From: Microlunatus flavus
Lineage (GTDB): Bacteria; Actinomycetota; Actinomycetes; Propionibacteriales; Propionibacteriaceae
Assembly (NCBI RefSeq): GCF_900110855.1
Contig: NZ_FOFA01000003.1
Coordinates: forward strand, 496,001-560,000
Length of the DNA: 64,000 nucleotides
Reading direction: 5' to 3'
Part shown: piece after piece, positions 6,883 to 15,013 of the stretch
Position numbering within the stretch: the stretch's first letter is position 1
How the letters are laid out: each line of letters starts with the position of its first letter
The notes under the pieces: model-generated
Told to the model about the DNA's origin: nothing
The model's database searches: none
Seen by the model: only the letters and a program-made list of their open reading frames with translations
Position numbers and translations under genes: made by a program

Positions 6883-8893
6883 TGAGGCGGGTGCCGCAGC
6901 GCGGCTGGTGCTGGTCGGTGTCCGAGGCTTCGGTGAGGTGCACGCCGAGCGCATCGCCCGGCTGGCGGCCGCGGGTGAGGTCGAGCTGGTCGCCGCGGTC
7001 GACCCGGCGGTCGCGGGCACCAGCCCGACGGCGCACGGCGTGGACCTGCACGCGGACCTGGACGAGGCGCTCGCCGCCGTCGGGCCGGTCGACGTGGTCG
7101 TCGTGGCGGCGCCCATCGGCGCCCACTTCCCGCTGACCCGGACCGCGCTGCTCGCCGGCGCCGACGTCTACCTGGAGAAGCCTCCCGTCACGTCGCTGGC
7201 CGAGCTGACGGCGCTGCTCGACCTCGAGCGCCAGACCGGACGGGTCGTGCAGGTCGGGTTCCAGAGCCTCGGCTCCCACGCCGTGCCCCGGCTGCGGGAC
7301 GACGGCTACGGGCTCGGGCCGGTGGTCCGCGTCGGCGCGGTCGGGGCCTGGTCGCGGACGGTCGGCTACTGGAACCGGTCCTCCTGGTCCGGGCGTCGCA
7401 GCCTGGACGGGCGGGCGGTGGTCGACGGCGTCGTGACGAACGCGCTCGCCCACGCCGTCGCGACCGCCCTCGCCGTCGTCGGGTGCCGCACCGTCGACGA
7501 CGTCGCCTCGGTCGACGTCGACCTCTACCGGGCCAACAAGATCGACAGCGACGACACCTCGGTGGTGCGCGTCCGGACCGCCCGGGGCCTCGACGTGACC
7601 TGCGCCCTCACCCTCTGCGCCCCCGAGCAGCGCGAGCCGCTGGTCCATGTCGAGGGCGAGCGCGGTCGGGCGGCGTTCAGCTACACCACCGACCGCGTCG
7701 ACCTCCAGACCGGTGCTGGGTCCGACGAGACCGTGCGCTCGGAGACGACGGGGCGGACGGACCTGCTGGAGAACCTGCTCGCCCACCGGCGCGACGGCGC
7801 GCCCCTGCTGGTGCCGCTGGCCAGCACGGGGGCGTTCATGCGGGTGCTCGCCGCGGTGGCCGACGCCGACGAGCCCGTGCACGTCGACGGGGGCTCGGTC
7901 ACGTGGGAGGGCGAGGGCGACGACCGCCGGCCGGTGGTCGACGACGTCGAGGCCTGGCTCGAGCGGGCGGTGGCGACGGGACGGACGTTCACCGAGCTCG
8001 GCGTCCCCTGGGCGCACGCGGGCCGTGACACCGTGCTCGCCCGCGCCGTGGTCGACGAGCACGAGGTCGCGGACTACCTCGACGGCGCCGGCACCATCCC
8101 CAGCTCGAGCCCCCGCCCGTACCTGCACCCTGTCCGCACCCGCCGCGGGGTGACGGTGACCGCGCGGCACCCCGCCGACCACGACTGGCACTGCGGGATC
8201 GGCCTGGCCGTGCCGGACGTGAACGGCACGAGCCTCTGGGGCGGCGGCACGTACGTCCACGGCACCGGTTTCGTGCTCCTCGACGACCACGGGCGCATCG
8301 ACGGCGGTCCGGTCGAGACGGAGCGGGACGGCGGCGGGTTCCGTCAGCGGCTGGCGTGGCGGGCGCACGACGGTTCCGTGCTGCTGCACGAGGAGCGCAC
8401 GGTGCGCTGGTCGGGCCTCGACCCGCGCACCTGGCGCCTCACCTTCGCCTCGGTGCTGCGGGCCGAGCCCGACGTGCTGCTCGGCTCGCCCGGCAGCAAG
8501 GGTCGGGTCGGCGGCGGCTACGGGGGGTTCTTCTGGCGGCTGCCGGCCTGCCGCGACGCGGAGGTGTTCACGGCCGACGCCCACGGCGAGGACGACGTCC
8601 ACGGCAGCGTGACCCCGTGGGTCGCGTGGTCGTCGGACTTCAGCGCCGGTCCCGGCGAGACCGGGCCCGCGACGGTGGTCGTGGCCTCCGCGCAGGCCGC
8701 GGCGGCCGGGGAGCCGTGGTTCGTGCGGCTGCGGGACTACCCCGGGCTCGGCTCCGCGCTGGCCTGGACCGAGCCGCTGCGCATCCCGGCGGGTCAGAGC
8801 CTCGCCCGGCGCTACGACCTCGCGATCGCCGACGGCCGGCTGACCCCGGTCGAGGCGACCGCGCTCGCCGACGTGCTGCTGGCCGAGGGCTGA
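6869..8893 (+). CDS. Gfo/Idh/MocA oxidoreductase fused to DUF6807 (PmoA-like) domain
   Basis: A 674-aa two-domain protein. Residues about 10-360 are a Gfo/Idh/MocA oxidoreductase: glycine loop LVLVGVRGFGEVHAE near 13, EKP at 103-105. Residues about 400-670 match the DUF6807/PmoA family, with the hallmark RPYLHPVRTRRGVTVTARHP followed by DHDWHCGIG and WGGGTYVHG. DUF6807 proteins are usually separate genes beside glycoside-oxidising enzymes; their exact reaction is unknown to me. I prefer the GTG at 6869, since a TATCGT box 7 bases upstream suggests a leaderless mRNA. The frame is open from 6833, and GTG at 6908 is another option. Convergent with uxuB, 9 bases apart. Confidence 0.85.
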   Translation: MKAFSEAGAAARLVLVGVRGFGEVHAERIARLAAAGEVELVAAVDPAVAGTSPTAHGVDLHADLDEALAAVGPVDVVVVAAPIGAHFPLTRTALLAGADVYLEKPPVTSLAELTALLDLERQTGRVVQVGFQSLGSHAVPRLRDDGYGLGPVVRVGAVGAWSRTVGYWNRSSWSGRRSLDGRAVVDGVVTNALAHAVATALAVVGCRTVDDVASVDVDLYRANKIDSDDTSVVRVRTARGLDVTCALTLCAPEQREPLVHVEGERGRAAFSYTTDRVDLQTGAGSDETVRSETTGRTDLLENLLAHRRDGAPLLVPLASTGAFMRVLAAVADADEPVHVDGGSVTWEGEGDDRRPVVDDVEAWLERAVATGRTFTELGVPWAHAGRDTVLARAVVDEHEVADYLDGAGTIPSSSPRPYLHPVRTRRGVTVTARHPADHDWHCGIGLAVPDVNGTSLWGGGTYVHGTGFVLLDDHGRIDGGPVETERDGGGFRQRLAWRAHDGSVLLHEERTVRWSGLDPRTWRLTFASVLRAEPDVLLGSPGSKGRVGGGYGGFFWRLPACRDAEVFTADAHGEDDVHGSVTPWVAWSSDFSAGPGETGPATVVVASAQAAAAGEPWFVRLRDYPGLGSALAWTEPLRIPAGQSLARRYDLAIADGRLTPVEATALADVLLAEG

Positions 8894-8902
8894 TCGGGCT
8901 GC

Positions 8903-10306
8903 CTACTCGGCGGTGACGGCGGCCAGCCGGTCGACCACGGCCGCGACGAGCTCGGTGTCCGCCCCGAGCCCGTCGTGCAGGGTGTCGAGCACGCCCGCCA
9001 CCGCGACGGCGTCGTCCTCGGCGGCCGCGGCCGCCACCGCCGGTCCGGCGCCGGGATCCTTCAGCGGGGCACCCTGCCCGCGCAGGTGCAGGACCCAGGC
9101 CGCCAGGGCGGTCGTGCAGCCCAGCGGCATCCGACCGGCGGCCCGCTCGGCCCGCAGCGGGGGCACGATCCGCACGCGGACCTTGATCGACCCGTCCGGC
9201 GCGATCTGCGCCAGCTGGTGGCGGACCCGCGGGTTGTCGAACCGTTCCAGCAGCGCGCGCCGGTAGTCCGCGACCGCCTCCTGCGGCAGCACCAGGTGGG
9301 GGGCGGCCTCGTCCCAGAACGTCTCGACCCAGGCCCGGCAGGTCGGGTCGGCGACCGCCTCGTCGATGGTCGCGTGCCCGCGGACGCTGCCGGCGTACGC
9401 GAGCAGCGAGTGCGAGCCGTTGAGGAGCCACAGCTTGCGCTGCTCGTACGGCGTCGTGTCCTCCACCACCCGGGCGCCCGCCGCGTCCCAGGCCGGCCGG
9501 CCCGCCGGGAAGCGTCCGGCGACGACCCACTCCGCGAAGGGCTCGGTCGGCACCGGGGCGGCGTCCACGTAGCCCTGGGCCTGCTCGACCAGGCGGCGGT
9601 CCTCGTCGGTGGTCGCCGGGGTGATCCGGTCGACCATCGAGGTGGCGAAGTCGACGTGATCGCCCACCCAGGCGGCCAGGTCGGGGTCGACGAGCGCGGC
9701 CAGGTCGGTCACGACGGTCCGCGTGACGGCGCCGTTCTCGGGGAGGTTGTCGCAGGACAGCACCGTGACCGGGCCCGCCCCGGCCGCACGCCGGGCCAGC
9801 AGGCCGGCGACCAGGCGACCCGGCAGGGTCGTGACGGGTGCGGCGACGTCCTCCCGCAGGGCGGCGACGTCCGCCGCGACGTCGTCCCGGGACGCGTCGA
9901 GGTGGCCGTCGGGCCCGCGCAGGTAGCCGGCCTCGGTGACCGTGATGCTGACGACCGCGACCTCGAGCCGCCGCAGGTGCGCGAGGTAGGCGTCGTGGTC
10001 GGTCGCCGGGTGCACCTCGGCGACCGGACCGAGGACCTCGTAGGAGTCGCCGTCGGCGCGGCGGGTGATCAGCGTGTAGAGCCCGTCCTGCGGCGCCAGC
10101 CGCTCGGCGAGGTCGGGGTGGCGACCGGTGAAGGCGGCGATCCCCCAGCCGTCGCCGTCGGGCGCGTTCGCGGTGTACCAGGCCAGGTGGGCCCGGTGGA
10201 AGCTGCCGAGGCCGAGGTGGACGACCCGCACCGGCGGCGCGGGCGGCTGGCCCGGCAGCGCGCGGCTGAGTCTGGGGAGGACGGCGTCGTCGTCGGCGTG
10301 CGGCAT
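8903..10306 (-). CDS. uxuB: D-fructuronate reductase (mannonate oxidoreductase)
   Basis: A 467-aa member of the polyol-specific long-chain dehydrogenase family (mannitol dehydrogenase type). It has the N-terminal NAD-binding start VVHLGLGSFHRAH (residues 29-40) and the catalytic K-x4-N-x2-H signature in KLWLLNGSHSLLAY. Beside uxaC and uxaE the most likely reaction is D-fructuronate + NADH to D-mannonate. The frame is open to 10423, but ATG at 10306 has a strong ribosome site (GGGAGG) and starts at the family's usual position. It is divergent from the LarA-like gene with a LacI-type operator between them. Mannitol or arabitol dehydrogenase is the main alternative. Confidence 0.85.
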   Translation of the reverse strand: MPHADDDAVLPRLSRALPGQPPAPPVRVVHLGLGSFHRAHLAWYTANAPDGDGWGIAAFTGRHPDLAERLAPQDGLYTLITRRADGDSYEVLGPVAEVHPATDHDAYLAHLRRLEVAVVSITVTEAGYLRGPDGHLDASRDDVAADVAALREDVAAPVTTLPGRLVAGLLARRAAGAGPVTVLSCDNLPENGAVTRTVVTDLAALVDPDLAAWVGDHVDFATSMVDRITPATTDEDRRLVEQAQGYVDAAPVPTEPFAEWVVAGRFPAGRPAWDAAGARVVEDTTPYEQRKLWLLNGSHSLLAYAGSVRGHATIDEAVADPTCRAWVETFWDEAAPHLVLPQEAVADYRRALLERFDNPRVRHQLAQIAPDGSIKVRVRIVPPLRAERAAGRMPLGCTTALAAWVLHLRGQGAPLKDPGAGPAVAAAAAEDDAVAVAGVLDTLHDGLGADTELVAAVVDRLAAVTAE

Positions 10307-10390
10307 GCCCCCATCCTCCCGGGGGCGGACGGCGCCGGTGCCGCGGGGTCGCCCCTCCTCCGTCCGCACCCCGGCCCTGGTCGGTCCGCC

Positions 10391-10429
10391 GGGAAAGCGG
10401 TTGCCCGCACCAGGGGCAACCACTTGCGG
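10391..10429. promoter_or_regulatory. LacI-type operator plus second dyad in the uxuB/larA-like promoter
   Basis: GGGAAAGCGGTTGCCC (10391-10406) is symmetrical in six of eight pairs around a central CG and shares the AAAGCG core of the other operators in this island. Just downstream, GGCAACCACTTGCG (10415-10428) has outer arms GCAA and TTGC, and GGTTGCC/GGCAACC also form an inverted pair. Two binding sites or one extended operator are possible. Confidence 0.6.
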
Positions 10430-10458
10430 TGGGGTGCGGGACTTGCGAGGGTGCGGGG

Positions 10459-11871
10459 ATGACGGCCACCACGACGACGTCCTCCCGAGCCGACGCGTAC
10501 GGCACCGAGCCCGGCGACCCGTCGCGCGCCCGTCGGATCGGCGGGGCCGGTCGACGGCTGTCGCCGGAGGAGGTGACGGCGTTCGTCGCCGCGTCCTTCG
10601 CCCGGCTCGACGTGGACGGCAGGCGTGTCTGCCTCGTCGTGCCGGACGGCACCCGGACCTGTCCCCTGCCGCTGCTGCTGCGGGCCGCGCACGAGGCCCT
10701 CGCGGGCCGGGCGGCCGCGGTCACCGTCGTCATCGCCCTCGGCACGCACCACGGCATGAGCGAGGAGCAGCTGGGCCGCCACCTCGGCTACGAGCCCGGG
10801 CACGCCGGCGACGCGTACCCGGGCTGGACGGTCCTCAACCACGAGTCCTGGGACCCCGCGACCTTCACCACGCTGGGCACGATCGGGGCCGAGCGGCTGA
10901 CCGAGCTCACCGGCGGGCTGATGACGGACACCTCGGTCACCGTCCGGATCAACCGGCACGTCGCCGAGGCCGACGTGGCCGTCGTGGTCGGCCCGGTGTT
11001 CCCCCACGAGGTGGTGGGCTTCTCCGGCGGCAACAAGTACTTCTTCCCCGGGGTCTCCGGCCAGGAGCTGATCGACCTCTCGCACTGGGTCGGCGCGTTG
11101 ATCACTAGCGCCGAGATGATCGGCACCGGAGGGACCACGCCGGTGCGGGCCTTGATCAACGAGGCCGCGACCATGATCGACGCGCAGCGGCTGGCGCTCT
11201 GCCTGGTCGTCGCGTCGGGCACCGACACCCTCCACGCGGCGGCCTTCGGGGCGCCGGAGGACGCCTGGGCGGCCTGCGCGGAGGTGTCCGCGCAGACCCA
11301 CGTCACCTACCTCGACGCACCCGTGCGGCGGGTGCTGTCGATCATGCCGACCAAGTACGAGGACATCTGGACCGCGGCCAAGGGCTTCTACAAGCTCGAG
11401 CCGGTCGTCGCCGACGGCGGCGAGGTGATCATCTACGCGCCGCACATCACCGAGGTGTCGGTCATGCACCCGCACATCACCGAGATCGGCTACCACAACC
11501 GGGACTACTTCCTCGGGCAGTGGGAGCGGTTCCGCGACCAGCCGTGGGGCGACCTCGCGCACTCCACGCACCTGCGCGGGCAGGGCACCTGGTCGCCCGA
11601 GGACGGCGAGCGCAACCGGGTCACCGTCACCCTCGCGACCGGCATCCCCCGCGCGGTGGTCGAGGCCGTGAACCTGCGCTACCTCGACCCCGCGAGCGTC
11701 GACGTGGCCGCGTACGAGGCCGACCCGGACACGTTCGTCGAGCCGCACGCCGGCGAGGTGCTCTACCGGCTGCGGGCGGGCGGCGCCCAGGGCCGGGGTG
11801 CCGCAGGCGCGGGTGGCGGGGACGCGGAGCCCGACGGCCGCGAACCGTCGGCCTCGGGCCTGGACGGGTAG
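10459..11871 (+). CDS. LarA-family nickel-dependent racemase/epimerase
   Basis: A 470-aa protein of the lactate-racemase (LarA, DUF2088) superfamily, which uses a nickel-pincer nucleotide cofactor to racemise or epimerise 2-hydroxy acids. Visible family residues are a substrate-side DGTRTCP block (63-69), a His pair in GTHHGM (His97/98), His183 in PHEVVGFSGGNK, Lys193 (the covalent cofactor-binding position) and His209 in DLSHW (nickel ligand). The His183-Lys193-His209 spacings of 10 and 16 equal those of the L. plantarum enzyme (His174, Lys184, His200). ATG at 10459 is preferred; GTG at 10429 in frame is weaker. No larB, larC or larE is in the window, so the cofactor must be made elsewhere. 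Context suggests a hexonate as substrate (see findings). Confidence 0.8.
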   Translation: MTATTTTSSRADAYGTEPGDPSRARRIGGAGRRLSPEEVTAFVAASFARLDVDGRRVCLVVPDGTRTCPLPLLLRAAHEALAGRAAAVTVVIALGTHHGMSEEQLGRHLGYEPGHAGDAYPGWTVLNHESWDPATFTTLGTIGAERLTELTGGLMTDTSVTVRINRHVAEADVAVVVGPVFPHEVVGFSGGNKYFFPGVSGQELIDLSHWVGALITSAEMIGTGGTTPVRALINEAATMIDAQRLALCLVVASGTDTLHAAAFGAPEDAWAACAEVSAQTHVTYLDAPVRRVLSIMPTKYEDIWTAAKGFYKLEPVVADGGEVIIYAPHITEVSVMHPHITEIGYHNRDYFLGQWERFRDQPWGDLAHSTHLRGQGTWSPEDGERNRVTVTLATGIPRAVVEAVNLRYLDPASVDVAAYEADPDTFVEPHAGEVLYRLRAGGAQGRGAAGAGGGDAEPDGREPSASGLDG

Positions 11872-11896
11872 CCGCCCCGGCCGGAGGTGCGCCGCG

Positions 11897-13000
11897 TCAG
11901 AGGCGGACGGGGCGACCGGTGCGTGCGGACTCGTAGACCGCGGTGATCACCGCGATCGAGCGACGGTTCGTCTCGAGGTCGACCCGCAGCGGTTCCTCGC
12001 CCGCGAGCGCGGCCAGGAAGTTCTCGTACTGGCGCCGGTGCGCGTTCGCGGGCAGCCTGCCGGGGTCGGCCCCGGCCGTCTCCGCGACCACGCCGGCGGC
12101 CTCGGGGAAGTCGGCGACCTGGTTCTGCGAGGTCTCCGCCGACCCGTACGCCCGGTCCTGCGCGGTGCCCTCGGCGGGCGTGCGGTGGAGGAAGGTCAGC
12201 GTGTCGTCGTCGATCACGGCCGAGCCGCGGTCCCCGTGCACCTGCAGCCGGACGGTGAGGCCCGGGTACGCGGCGGTCGTCGCGTGCAGGACGCCCAGGG
12301 CCCCGCTCTCGAAGGTGACCACGCCCGCCGCCACGTCCTCGACCTCGATGCGCTCGTGCGCCACGGTCGCCGTCGCGGCGATGACCTGGACGGGACGCCC
12401 GAGGGCGGCGACGAGCAGGTCGACGGTGTGCACGCCCTGGTTCATCAGGGCACCGCCGCCGTCCAGCTCCCAGGTGCCGCGCCAGTCGCCGGAGTCGTAG
12501 TAGCTCTGCCCGCGCCACCAGTCGACCGAGGCGACCCCGCTGGTCAGCCGGCCCAGCTCGCCGGCCTCGACCGCGGCCAGCACGACCTCGGTCGCCGGGT
12601 CGAAGCGGTGCTGCGAGATCACCGTGACCAGCGTCCCGGCCCGCCGCTGGGCCGCGATGATCGCGTCGGTCTTCTCGACCGTCACCTCGGCCGGCTTCTC
12701 GATGATCACGTGCTTGCCCGCCTCGAGCGCCTCGATCGCGACCTCGCCGTGGCGGCCCGTCGGCGTGCACACGGTCACCACGTCGACGTCCTCACCGGCC
12801 AGGGCCTCGGCCAGCGACGTGTACGCGCGGCCTCCGTGCTCCTGCGCCAGCTGCTCGGCGCGCTCCCGCTGGAGGTCGACCACGGCGACGAGCTCGACGC
12901 GGTCGTCGAGGTCGTGGACCACCCGGCCGTGGTGCTTGCCGATCACGCCCGCGCCCACGAGCGCCAGCCGGACGCGCCGGTCCGTCGTCCCCGCGCTCAT
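11897..13000 (-). CDS. Gfo/Idh/MocA family oxidoreductase
   Basis: A 367-aa NAD(P)-dependent sugar/inositol-type dehydrogenase with all family marks: Rossmann loop LALVGAGVIGKHH (12-24), EKP at 101-103, and the active-site GGALMNQGVHTVD near 182-194 with His191. The ATG start overlaps the stop of the isomerase-like gene at 12997 by four bases, so the two are coupled. An oxidoreductase paired with a TIM-barrel AP-endonuclease-like isomerase is seen in inositol and in 3-keto-glycoside pathways. Substrate not determinable from sequence. It converges on the LarA-like gene with 25 bases between the stops. Confidence 0.88.
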   Translation of the reverse strand: MSAGTTDRRVRLALVGAGVIGKHHGRVVHDLDDRVELVAVVDLQRERAEQLAQEHGGRAYTSLAEALAGEDVDVVTVCTPTGRHGEVAIEALEAGKHVIIEKPAEVTVEKTDAIIAAQRRAGTLVTVISQHRFDPATEVVLAAVEAGELGRLTSGVASVDWWRGQSYYDSGDWRGTWELDGGGALMNQGVHTVDLLVAALGRPVQVIAATATVAHERIEVEDVAAGVVTFESGALGVLHATTAAYPGLTVRLQVHGDRGSAVIDDDTLTFLHRTPAEGTAQDRAYGSAETSQNQVADFPEAAGVVAETAGADPGRLPANAHRRQYENFLAALAGEEPLRVDLETNRRSIAVITAVYESARTGRPVRL

Positions 13001-13824
13001 GCGTACGCGATCCCTTCCTCGGTGAGCAGGTCGGTGAAGGCGCGCCAGGCCTGGGTGAACAGGTCGGCGCCGGAGAACCCGCCGTGCGTGCCGGCCAGCG
13101 CCAGGTGCGGCTCGAGGGAGAAGAACCCGTCGAAGCCGTCGTCGCGCAGCGCGCGGACCGTCTCGACGAGCTGGCCGTCACCGGCCCCGGCCACGACCAC
13201 GCTGCCGTCGGCGGCCAGGGCGTCCTTGATCTGCATGTAGACGACGTCGGGGCGCAGCAGGGCGTAGCCCTCGTCGAAGGGCCGGACCCCGACCTGGACG
13301 AAGTTGGCCGGGTCCCACGCCAGGCGCAGGTGCGGCGAGCCCACGGCCTCGACGATCTCGTGGCAGCGCCGGGGCACGTCGCCGTAGATCTCCTTCTCGT
13401 TCTCGTGGAGCAGCACCACGTCGGCCTGCTCGGCGACCTCCGCCAGCGCCCGCATGCGGCGCAGCACCTCGTCGCGGTGCGCGTCCGGGTCGTCCGCGGT
13501 GTCGATGAAGAACGAGAAGATCCGGATGAACGGGGCGCCGAGCAGGCGGGCCACGTCGGCGGCGTGCCGCATGCGCTCGAGGTGCGGCGCGAAGTCGTCC
13601 TCGATCTTGATCTTGCCGATGGGCGAGCCGATGCTCGACACCCGCAGCCCCGACGCCTCGAGCTGCCGGCGCACCGCCTCGAGCTGCGCGTCGTCGAGGT
13701 CGAGGACGTTGGTCCCCCAGGCGCTGCGGATCTCGACGTACCCGAGCCCGAGCTCCGACGCCACCCGGCACTGGGTCGCGAAGTCCGCGTCGATCTCGTC
13801 GACGAACCCCGACAACGTCCACAT
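12997..13824 (-). CDS. Sugar phosphate isomerase/epimerase-like TIM-barrel protein
   Basis: A 275-aa AP_endonuc_2/xylose-isomerase-like barrel. Candidate metal ligands typical of the fold are Glu in LLHENEKEIYGD, Asp in LAWDPANF, the QIKD strand end and Glu in FSLEPHLA. The ATG start is preceded by GGGAGGG with 7 bases spacing. It is the first gene of a two-gene unit with the oxidoreductase downstream. The opposite gene at 13926 starts about 100 bases away, with an operator-like dyad between. Members include inosose dehydratase, hydroxypyruvate isomerase, tagatose epimerase and 3-keto-glycoside lyases, so the reaction remains open. Confidence 0.8.
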   Translation of the reverse strand: MWTLSGFVDEIDADFATQCRVASELGLGYVEIRSAWGTNVLDLDDAQLEAVRRQLEASGLRVSSIGSPIGKIKIEDDFAPHLERMRHAADVARLLGAPFIRIFSFFIDTADDPDAHRDEVLRRMRALAEVAEQADVVLLHENEKEIYGDVPRRCHEIVEAVGSPHLRLAWDPANFVQVGVRPFDEGYALLRPDVVYMQIKDALAADGSVVVAGAGDGQLVETVRALRDDGFDGFFSLEPHLALAGTHGGFSGADLFTQAWRAFTDLLTEEGIAYA

Positions 13825-13887
13825 GGGTCAACCCTCCCGGCCCGCGCCTCTGGGGGCGGCGGGCGCACCTCGTCGTGGCCTCCCTGC

Positions 13888-13905
13888 CTGGGAAGCGCAT
13901 TCCAG
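13888..13905. promoter_or_regulatory. LacI-type operator, imperfect 18-bp dyad
   Basis: CTGGGAAGCGCATTCCAG pairs in seven of nine positions around a central CG and resembles the other operators of the island. It covers the -35 region of the promoter whose -10 is at 13914. Confidence 0.6.
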
Positions 13906-13913
13906 CCTGGCGT

Positions 13914-13919
13914 TACCGT
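13914..13919 (+). promoter_or_regulatory. Leaderless promoter -10 box
   Basis: TACCGT ends 6 bases before the GTG at 13926, the spacing expected for a leaderless transcript. This decided the start chosen for the next gene. Confidence 0.5.
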
Positions 13920-13925
13920 ACGCCG

Positions 13926-14978
13926 GTGACCACCTTCGCGATCGTCGGCGGGGGCTGGCGGGCCGGCATGTACCTCGACGTCGCCCGGCAGCTCGGCACG
14001 GTCCGCTGCGCGGCCGTGGTGACGCCCCGGCCGCGTCTCGGGCCGTCGCCCGCACCCGTGTTCACGTCGCTCGACGCCTGCCTGCGCGAGGTCGCGGTGG
14101 ACTTCGTCCTGACCGCCACGCCGCGCCCGGTCACGCCGGGCGTCGTCGTCGAAGCCGTCGACCGGGGCCTGCCCGTGCTGGCCGAGACGCCGCCGGCCGC
14201 CGACCTCGAGGGGCTGCGGGCGCTGTGGTCGGCCGTGGGCGCCTCCGGACTGGTCCAGGTCGCCGAGCAGTACCTGCTGATGCCCTCCCACGCGGCGCGG
14301 GCTGCGCTGGTCGCCAGCGGGCTCATCGGCACGCCGACGCAGGTGCAGGTGTCGTCGACGCAGGAGTACCACGCCGTCTCGCTGGTGCGGGGCCTGCTGG
14401 GTGCCGGCCGGACGCCGGTGGCGGTCCGCGCGACCCGCTTCACCGCGCCGCTCGTCAGCCCGCTCGGCCGCGGCGGCTGGACCGACGACGAGGTCGCGCA
14501 CCCCACGACCACGACCATCGCGACCCTCGACCTGGGTGAGGGCCGTTCCGGGGTGTACGACTTCACCGAGCAGCAGACGCGCAACCAGCTGCGATTCCGC
14601 CGGCTGACCGTCCGCGGCAGCGCCGGCGAGCTGCACGACGACGAGGTGGTGCGCATGACGGGCCCTCGCACCCTGGTGCGCTCTCCCCTGGTCCGCCGCC
14701 AGACCGGGCACGACCTGGACCTGATCGGCTACGACACCGAGCACATCTCCGTGGGCGACGAGGTCCTCTACCGCAACCCGTACGTGGGCCGGCGCTGGAT
14801 GGACGAGGAGATCGCGATGGCGACGCTCCTCGAGCGGACCGCGGCGTGGGTGCACGACGAGGGCCCCGCGCCCTACCCCCTCGCCGAGGGGGCGCACGAC
14901 CAGCAGGTCGCGCTGGCGATCGCGGAGGCCGCCGAGACCGACGCGACCGTCACCACCACGCTGGAGGCGTGGAGCTGA
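13926..14978 (+). CDS. Gfo/Idh/MocA-like protein lacking the EKP lysine
   Basis: A 350-aa protein with a Gfo/Idh-type Rossmann start (FAIVGGGWRAGMYLDVA, residues 4-20). Where family members have EKP it has ETP (87-89), so the lysine used in hydride transfer is missing. The usual active-site G-x-H-x-x-D block is also not evident. It may bind a nucleotide and sugar without normal dehydrogenase activity, or use other residues. The glycine-loop region resembles that of the protein at 4314. The frame is open to 13875, but that would run through the operator; the GTG at 13926 follows a -10 box by 6 bases. Its stop TGA overlaps an ATG of the following gene's frame. Confidence 0.75.
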   Translation: MTTFAIVGGGWRAGMYLDVARQLGTVRCAAVVTPRPRLGPSPAPVFTSLDACLREVAVDFVLTATPRPVTPGVVVEAVDRGLPVLAETPPAADLEGLRALWSAVGASGLVQVAEQYLLMPSHAARAALVASGLIGTPTQVQVSSTQEYHAVSLVRGLLGAGRTPVAVRATRFTAPLVSPLGRGGWTDDEVAHPTTTTIATLDLGEGRSGVYDFTEQQTRNQLRFRRLTVRGSAGELHDDEVVRMTGPRTLVRSPLVRRQTGHDLDLIGYDTEHISVGDEVLYRNPYVGRRWMDEEIAMATLLERTAAWVHDEGPAPYPLAEGAHDQQVALAIAEAAETDATVTTTLEAWS

Positions 14979-15013
14979 TGGCGCCGCACGAGCACCCCGC
15001 AGGAGGAGCCCGC

